This document shows, in pieces, positions 59,720-64,000 of a DNA stretch of 64,000 bases. The position numbers and the translations under genes are program-made. Under the pieces are notes generated by a model. That model had not been told where the DNA came from. It was given only the letters and a program-made list of their open reading frames with translations, and made no database searches. Within the stretch, counting starts at the first letter, position 1, and every line of letters starts with the position of its first letter. Origin of the DNA: an uncultured Microscilla sp. (GTDB lineage Bacteria > Bacteroidota > Bacteroidia > Cytophagales > Microscillaceae); assembly GCF_947493425.1 (NCBI RefSeq), contig NZ_CANLRP010000013.1:1-64000 (forward strand), written 5' to 3'.

Positions 59720-60172
59720 ATGGAAACACACAAGATTGTTACAAAAAAAGGAATGATTTATTATGATGAGCCTCTGAATGCGTTGGTGGCTTTGTGGAAT
59801 GACCGATTTATGCTGCAGGGCGAATACCGCGAAACTATGGAGCAAGTGCTAGAGTTGATGAAATCTACTGGGGCCTCCAGTTTTATTACCGATGTGCGTA
59901 CTTCCAAGGTACTTTCGCGCGATCAGCAAGAGTATCAAATCAATGAAATGTTTCCAAAGTTTATCAGAGCTGGGCTCAAAAGGTCGGCCTATGTAGTACC
60001 CAAAGATGTATTTGTACAGTCGGCTATAGGCAGAGCCGAGCAAGAGCTCAGAAAATATGTAGATGTACAAAAGTTTAAAGACTTAGAGTCTGCCAAAGAT
60101 TGGGTGCGTGAAGAAAGCATTAGAGAAACTCAAGAGGCAAATAATAAGCCTGAAGGCACCGACACCGAGTAG
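59720..60172 (+). CDS. STAS/SpoIIAA-like protein
   Basis: A 150-residue protein homologous to the one at 13305-13721 (D.R...VL..D, FP.F......K..A...P.D.F), with the strand-helix layout of SpoIIAA-like STAS domains (LNALVALWNDRF, ASSFITDVRTSKVLSRDQQ). The tail is acidic (EANNKPEGTDTE). It lies 35 bp after the peroxidase gene on the same strand; a shared transcript is possible. Signalling role presumed, not shown. Confidence 0.55.
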   Translation: METHKIVTKKGMIYYDEPLNALVALWNDRFMLQGEYRETMEQVLELMKSTGASSFITDVRTSKVLSRDQQEYQINEMFPKFIRAGLKRSAYVVPKDVFVQSAIGRAEQELRKYVDVQKFKDLESAKDWVREESIRETQEANNKPEGTDTE

Positions 60173-60212
60173 TCAATCACCTGAAAATTAACATCAAAAA
60201 AGTGAAAAACTT

Positions 60213-60599
60213 ATGTTACATGTAGATAAAAATTTTTTTCTCTCAAAACAACAGGCAGAAGAGTACTTGAATGGTAAAATACTCGCCGTAATTACAGAGT
60301 ATACCATTTTTAAATTAGACCTCTTGCGTGACCAGGTAATGTTTAGATGCTTGCTCAATCAACATACATTCAGTGTTTTTTTTGAAGCATTACAAAACGA
60401 AATTAATGCGTCAGACGAAGACTTGCAACAGTTTTTTTTAGATGCCCTTATTACCTACTGTGCCATCAATATAGAAGGAGAAGAAAAACGTGCCTATCCT
60501 ATAGGCGAATTTAATAACAATGATGAACTGCTGGACTGGTTTTTAGTCTGGAAGTCATGCTCAAAAGAAGAGCGCATTGATTTTATCGAAAACACCTAA
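60213..60599 (+). CDS. Hypothetical protein
   Basis: A 128-residue soluble protein, acidic, mixed strand and helix (FFLSKQQAEEYLNGKILAVIT, then DLQQFFLDALITYCAINIEGE, then LDWFLVWKSCSKEERIDFI). It follows the STAS-like gene by 40 bp on the same strand. No family recognised. Together with the STAS-like gene it may form a small operon. Confidence 0.55.
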   Translation: MLHVDKNFFLSKQQAEEYLNGKILAVITEYTIFKLDLLRDQVMFRCLLNQHTFSVFFEALQNEINASDEDLQQFFLDALITYCAINIEGEEKRAYPIGEFNNNDELLDWFLVWKSCSKEERIDFIENT

Positions 60600-60648
60600 T
60601 ATTTATATCACAGGGTGGGCAAGTATTTATTTACCCGCCCTGTTTTTA

Positions 60649-60884
60649 TTAGAGCCTGTTTGGAATTTCGTTTTTGAGAGTTTTTGTGATGAATTTGCTG
60701 TCAGGATGCGTTAAATTTTGAGCCAATAGTTCTGGAATCCCGAACTTGATTCGGGGCAGCGCTATTGGGGATAACCGATGGCTACAGCTTTGCTGTGCCG
60801 AGCTCTGCGAAGCTAAATTTAACAAAATACTGACAGTCAAAGTCGCGCAAGGGTTCCAAAGGATGAAGTCCAAACAAGCTCTTA
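60649..60884. repeat. Palindromic TIR element, family D
   Basis: The left end TTAGAGCCTGTTTGGAATTT matches the inverted right end TAAGAGCTTGTTTGGACTTC. The interior carries GGCTACAGCTTTGCTGTG, shared with the family C element at 48.9 kb, and CCCGAACTTGATTCGGGG hairpin. It ends 6 bp from the stop of the MaoC gene. No ORF. Confidence 0.75.
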
Positions 60885-60890
60885 TTATTC

Positions 60891-61295
60891 CTAAATACTC
60901 CCTTTATTCATCAACATTGCTTCGCCGTTCACGGCTTCTTTCCCATCTTCCTTATTTACTATCGATGTACTTATCACTGCCCGGTGTTTTTCGCGGTTTA
61001 TGTCGGTTACTTTAAACACTGCTTCATATTCTTTGTTAACGAACATAGGTCTGCGGAACTCCATGGTTTGCTTCATATAAATGGTGCCTTCACCTGGAAA
61101 TAGGGTGCCAAAAACTTTGGAAAAAATGCTGCCAGCAAGAAAGCCGTGCATAATAGGCTGAGAAAAGGGAGTGTTGGCCGCATAGTCTGCATCTAAGTGA
61201 AGCGGGTTTTTGTCTCCGGTAACTTCAGCAAATTTGATTACATCGTCTTGAGTAAAAGAAAAAGAGTGACGGTACTCTTCGTTTTGCTCGATCAT
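60891..61295 (-). CDS. MaoC-like (R)-enoyl-CoA hydratase, PhaJ type
   Basis: 134 residues from the ATG at 61295, where the hot-dog fold begins (FTQDDVIKFAEVTGDKNPLHL); an ATG at 61385 would add 30 unrelated residues. The catalytic D-x4-H of (R)-hydratases is in TGDKNPLHLD, followed by FSQPIMHGFLAGSIFS. PhaJ-type enzymes make (R)-3-hydroxyacyl-CoA for PHA synthase. It is divergent from phaE and phaC, which supports that role. Confidence 0.85.
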   Translation of the reverse strand: MIEQNEEYRHSFSFTQDDVIKFAEVTGDKNPLHLDADYAANTPFSQPIMHGFLAGSIFSKVFGTLFPGEGTIYMKQTMEFRRPMFVNKEYEAVFKVTDINREKHRAVISTSIVNKEDGKEAVNGEAMLMNKGSI

Positions 61296-61475
61296 AAGTT
61301 TTTTGTTTGAGATCAGATAATATTCGTAAAGTACAATACTATGTCTATTTGATTTAAAAATCAACCTTACATGGGATAAATACAATTCACCCTTGTAATA
61401 ATAGTATCAATTATTCAGTATAATAGTTGGTAGAAGTTTTTTTTAGATATTTTTTTTATATTTTGAGCATAATCT

Positions 61476-61483
61476 TACATTTG
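61476..61483 (+). promoter_or_regulatory. Promoter -7 box of phaE
   Basis: TACATTTG matches TAnnTTTG and lies 29 bp before the phaE ATG at 61513. The -33 TTG is not well placed (TTG at 61463-61465 is too close). Confidence 0.45.
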
Positions 61484-61512
61484 TCTTGCAGACTCACATA
61501 AACTCGATTACT

Positions 61513-62883
61513 ATGGATAGTACAAAAAATTTCTTTGATGCCTGGGTAAATACCCAAACCCAACTGGTAGATAGCATTGTAGACACCTCTAAAAAAATTC
61601 AAGAATCTTTTAACAAACAAGATGGCGGTAGCCAACAAGCTAGTGATGTGTATTCTAATTGGTTTCATCAACAAAAAGATGCCATGGATACTATGCTTGC
61701 TGAGATAAAAAATAAAGTAGGAGATGTTACTCCTGAATTTTTACAAGAGTGGGTTTCGACACAGCAAAAGTTTACAGAAAACTGGATGACTGTGGTAAAA
61801 GAAGCCACCGAAAATTTTAGCAATGAAAACGCTGGTGACAAGCACTTGGGAAACATCAAAAAGGTGTATGAACAATGGAACAGCATCTATAACCAACTCA
61901 CCTCGCAGTTTGGCAAACCCTTTTCTCAATCAAGCTATGTTCCCGGAGATTTTACAAAAGATACTTTTGGTGGGTTTGTAGACAGTTCGCGTGCCTATAT
62001 CAAGATGTTTGAAATATGGCAACCCATCCATAAAATGATGCAAAGTAATACCATGGGAGTTGATTCGCTCCACAAAATGGTAGACATGAGCAAGTACCAA
62101 TCAGTATTTGATTCGGTGTTTCATTTTATGAATCCAACCAAAGCCAACATGATTGTAGAGCAAGGGCAAAAAATTGCTGAAATGATCAAAGGCATGACTC
62201 AAGGATTGTTCAATGATCCGATGCAGCAAATTGCCAAGATGATGCCTAATGGATTGATGGATAAGAATTTCAATGTGTTGGCTGATTTGAACTATCAGTT
62301 TACCGACCAATTCTACAAATTTAGCAATCCTTATTTTACGATGATTCCTCCAAGTCGTGAAAAAGAGATTTTAGCCATTATGATGCGTGTACACGAAAAG
62401 CACGTCAAATACTACATCAAGTCGGTAGAAATGCAAAACCTGGTATACGTGACCGGACAAAAATCTATTGAGAAGGTAGTAAAAGACCTGGCAAATCGTA
62501 TGTCAGAAAGTACCGACCCTGTTACTTATGATGAGTTTTATAGCCAATGGGTAAACACCCTTGAAGATGATATGATTGAGTTGTTTGCAGGCAATGCTTT
62601 CTCTAAAATTCAAGGAGATTTATTGCAAATAGGCCTACAGATCAAAACCGACCTCGACAAGCAAATGGAACACTACCTGGCGCCATTGCCTGTAGTGCCT
62701 CGTTCAGAAGTAGACGAAATGAACGCAACTATCAAAGAATTGAAAGATAGAGTGCAAAGCTTGGAAAAAGCGTTGGAAACCAAAGCTAAAGCACCCAGAG
62801 AAACTGCTAAGAAAAAACCCGCAGCACAAAAAGCTACTGCAGCCACCAAAAAACCTACGAGTGCGGCAAAATCCACTAAATAA
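61513..62883 (+). CDS. phaE: Class III PHA synthase subunit PhaE
   Basis: 456 residues from the ATG at 61513 (MDSTKNFFDAWVNTQTQLVD), an all-helical protein with the PhaE pattern: WFHQQKDAMDTML, KMFEIWQPIHKMMQSN, MIPPSREKEILAIMMRVHEKHVKY, YDEFYSQWVNTLEDD. It is longer than the Allochromatium vinosum PhaE (about 357). The last 45 residues are an Ala/Lys-rich tail (KAKAPRETAKKKPAAQKATA), like histone H1 or PhaF-type phasins, and may bind DNA or granules. phaC follows by 141 bp after a terminator. Confidence 0.85.
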   Translation: MDSTKNFFDAWVNTQTQLVDSIVDTSKKIQESFNKQDGGSQQASDVYSNWFHQQKDAMDTMLAEIKNKVGDVTPEFLQEWVSTQQKFTENWMTVVKEATENFSNENAGDKHLGNIKKVYEQWNSIYNQLTSQFGKPFSQSSYVPGDFTKDTFGGFVDSSRAYIKMFEIWQPIHKMMQSNTMGVDSLHKMVDMSKYQSVFDSVFHFMNPTKANMIVEQGQKIAEMIKGMTQGLFNDPMQQIAKMMPNGLMDKNFNVLADLNYQFTDQFYKFSNPYFTMIPPSREKEILAIMMRVHEKHVKYYIKSVEMQNLVYVTGQKSIEKVVKDLANRMSESTDPVTYDEFYSQWVNTLEDDMIELFAGNAFSKIQGDLLQIGLQIKTDLDKQMEHYLAPLPVVPRSEVDEMNATIKELKDRVQSLEKALETKAKAPRETAKKKPAAQKATAATKKPTSAAKSTK

Positions 62884-62908
62884 GTGCGTTTAGCCATCGC
62901 AAAACATC

Positions 62909-62942
62909 AAAGGGGAATTAATTAATGATTCCCCTTTTTTTT
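62909..62942 (+). terminator. Rho-independent terminator after phaE
   Basis: AAAGGGGAAT, a 9-base loop, ATTCCCC then TTTTTTTT. It lies 26 bp past the phaE stop, so phaC likely depends on read-through or its own promoter. Confidence 0.85.
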
Positions 62943-63024
62943 AATATGTTGAGTAAGTGTGCATAATTTATTCGTAATATTACTTGTATTAGTCATAAAC
63001 AATATTTAAACTATCAATACAACA

Positions 63025-64000
63025 ATGGAAAATCAAGTTGGTGACCTATTCCAAAAAATTAATGATACTACCAGCAAACTAGTGAAAGGTTATGAAGTTT
63101 TTAATTCGCTGGATGAGGTACAAATCGGAACAGCTGCTAAAGAGTTGGTATGGTCTAAAGACAAAATAAAGCTTTACCATTATACCAGAGAAGATAAACC
63201 TACCTGCAAAACCCCTCTTGTAATTTCTTATGCATTGATTAACCGTTATTATATGATGGATCTCCAGCCAGACCGAAGCCTTATTCGCAAGCTGGGTTCA
63301 TTGGGCATAGATATTTATGTAATTGATACTGGTTATCCTACCCGCAATGACCGATATATCACGATGAATGACTACATCAATGTGTATATTGATGGAGCGG
63401 TAGATTTTGTCTGCGAAACCCACAACATAGACAAGGTTAACTTATTGGGTGTATGTCAGGGAGGAACCTTTTCTACGATTTATAGCGCATTGCATCCCGA
63501 AAAGGTCAAAAATCTGATTACGATGGTTACACCTATTGACTTTTCTACCGATGACGGTTTATTGTTTAAATGGTCGCGTGATATGGACGTAGACGCCATT
63601 GTAGAGGGGTTTGGAGGTTTGGTGCCGGGCACTTTCCTTGATATGGGCTTTCAGCAACTTAAGCCTATGCTCAAAGTGCGCAAACAAAAGAATTTGATGG
63701 ATATGCTAGACGATGAGCAAAAAATCATGAACTTTATGCGTATGGAAAAGTGGATCAATGACCAGCCCGACCAGGCAGGCGAAACTTACCGCCAGTTTAT
63801 CAAAGATTTATATCAACAAAACAAATTGGTAAAAGGCGAGTTGGTGGTAGGAGGGGATAAGATAGACCTTAAAAAGCTTACTTCGCCATTGCTTAATATT
63901 TATGCGGCGGCTGACCACTTGGTACCTCCAAGCTCTACCATTCCGTTGAACGACTTGGTAGGATCAAAAGACAAGAAGTTGTATGAGTTTCCGGGCGGAC
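63025..64000 (+). CDS. phaC: Class III PHA synthase catalytic subunit PhaC (5' part)
   Basis: 325 residues from the ATG at 63025 to the window end; the 3' part is cut. It is an alpha/beta hydrolase with the lipase-like box GVCQGG, nucleophile Cys144, and a catalytic Asp in AAADHLVPP (Asp297). In the Allochromatium enzyme these are Cys149 and Asp302, so the length of spacing fits class III; the His lies beyond the window. It polymerises (R)-3-hydroxyacyl-CoA together with PhaE. MENQVGDLFQKIN is its start. Confidence 0.93.
   Translation, partial: MENQVGDLFQKINDTTSKLVKGYEVFNSLDEVQIGTAAKELVWSKDKIKLYHYTREDKPTCKTPLVISYALINRYYMMDLQPDRSLIRKLGSLGIDIYVIDTGYPTRNDRYITMNDYINVYIDGAVDFVCETHNIDKVNLLGVCQGGTFSTIYSALHPEKVKNLITMVTPIDFSTDDGLLFKWSRDMDVDAIVEGFGGLVPGTFLDMGFQQLKPMLKVRKQKNLMDMLDDEQKIMNFMRMEKWINDQPDQAGETYRQFIKDLYQQNKLVKGELVVGGDKIDLKKLTSPLLNIYAAADHLVPPSSTIPLNDLVGSKDKKLYEFPGG

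Noticed and set aside
1-64000. tRNA, rRNA or replication origin
   Set aside because: No cloverleaf, rRNA segment, DnaA-box cluster or dnaA/parAB gene was recognised by eye; a covariance-model scan could still find small RNAs.

Overview
The window is low-GC bacterial DNA from a member of the Bacteroidota, probably a marine gliding Cytophagales of the Microscilla type. The phylum call rests on the type IX secretion genes porU and porV, a TonB-dependent receptor, YceI, DUF5916, DUF2490, DUF6340 and M56/BlaI families, and several promoters with the phylum's -7 box TAnnTTTG. The genus is inference. No rRNA, tRNA, CRISPR array, prophage or transposase gene was seen. Most of the window is ordinary chromosome, with palindromic repeat elements scattered between genes.

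Layout. 0-6.7 kb: a trehalose pair on the minus strand (fused OtsA-OtsB synthase/phosphatase and a GH15 hydrolase), a phosphotransferase, and a secreted DJ-1/PfpI protein with a hybrid N-terminus. 6.8-9.7 kb: a DUF2490 barrel, two tandem palindromic elements, and a marR-doxX module duplicated in tandem, with the second marR decayed and the same operator-like palindrome before each unit. 9.8-17.6 kb: small or poorly known genes (DinB-like, repeat-bearing secreted protein, ceramidase-like CREST protein, STAS-like protein, sorting-domain-like miniprotein, NdpA-like nucleoid protein, DUF6340 lipoprotein, P-loop kinase). 17.8-24.2 kb: DUF5916 outer-membrane protein, Nudix hydrolase, LytS/LytTR two-component pair, ATP-grasp protein.

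24.5-29.9 kb: biotin genes bioB, bioF and bioD, with guanine deaminase and two near-identical Rpn-type nuclease genes lying on the opposite strand between bioB and bioF; no bioA, bioC or bioH is seen. 30-38.8 kb: HhH protein, an NSS sodium symporter with its tiny MetS-type partner, SiaC-like protein, TonB receptor, and an outer-membrane protein/YceI pair. 38.9-41.9 kb: a BlaI regulator, a membrane coiled-coil protein and an M56 sensor protease with a coiled-coil tail. 42.2-48.8 kb: porU and porV (core of type IX secretion), an M16-like protein without its zinc motif, and a small ORF.

49-58 kb: a DUF4157 protein with a C-terminal region that may be an ADP-ribosyltransferase-like toxin, a large SF1 helicase with a degenerate nuclease-like tail, a 34-bp tandem array, a CoxE-type VWA protein, and ispD overlapping a zinc-ribbon miniprotein. 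58.5-64 kb: a di-heme peroxidase lipoprotein, a second STAS-like protein, and a polyhydroxyalkanoate locus (phaJ-like hydratase, phaE, and phaC running off the end).

The functional sets that clearly belong together are the trehalose pair, the biotin genes, porU/porV, phaJ/phaE/phaC, the BlaI/coiled-coil/M56 cassette and the NSS/MetS pair. The least explained parts are the palindromic elements lying against gene 3' ends, the DUF4157 protein, the BlaI/M56 cassette and the hybrid DJ-1 gene.
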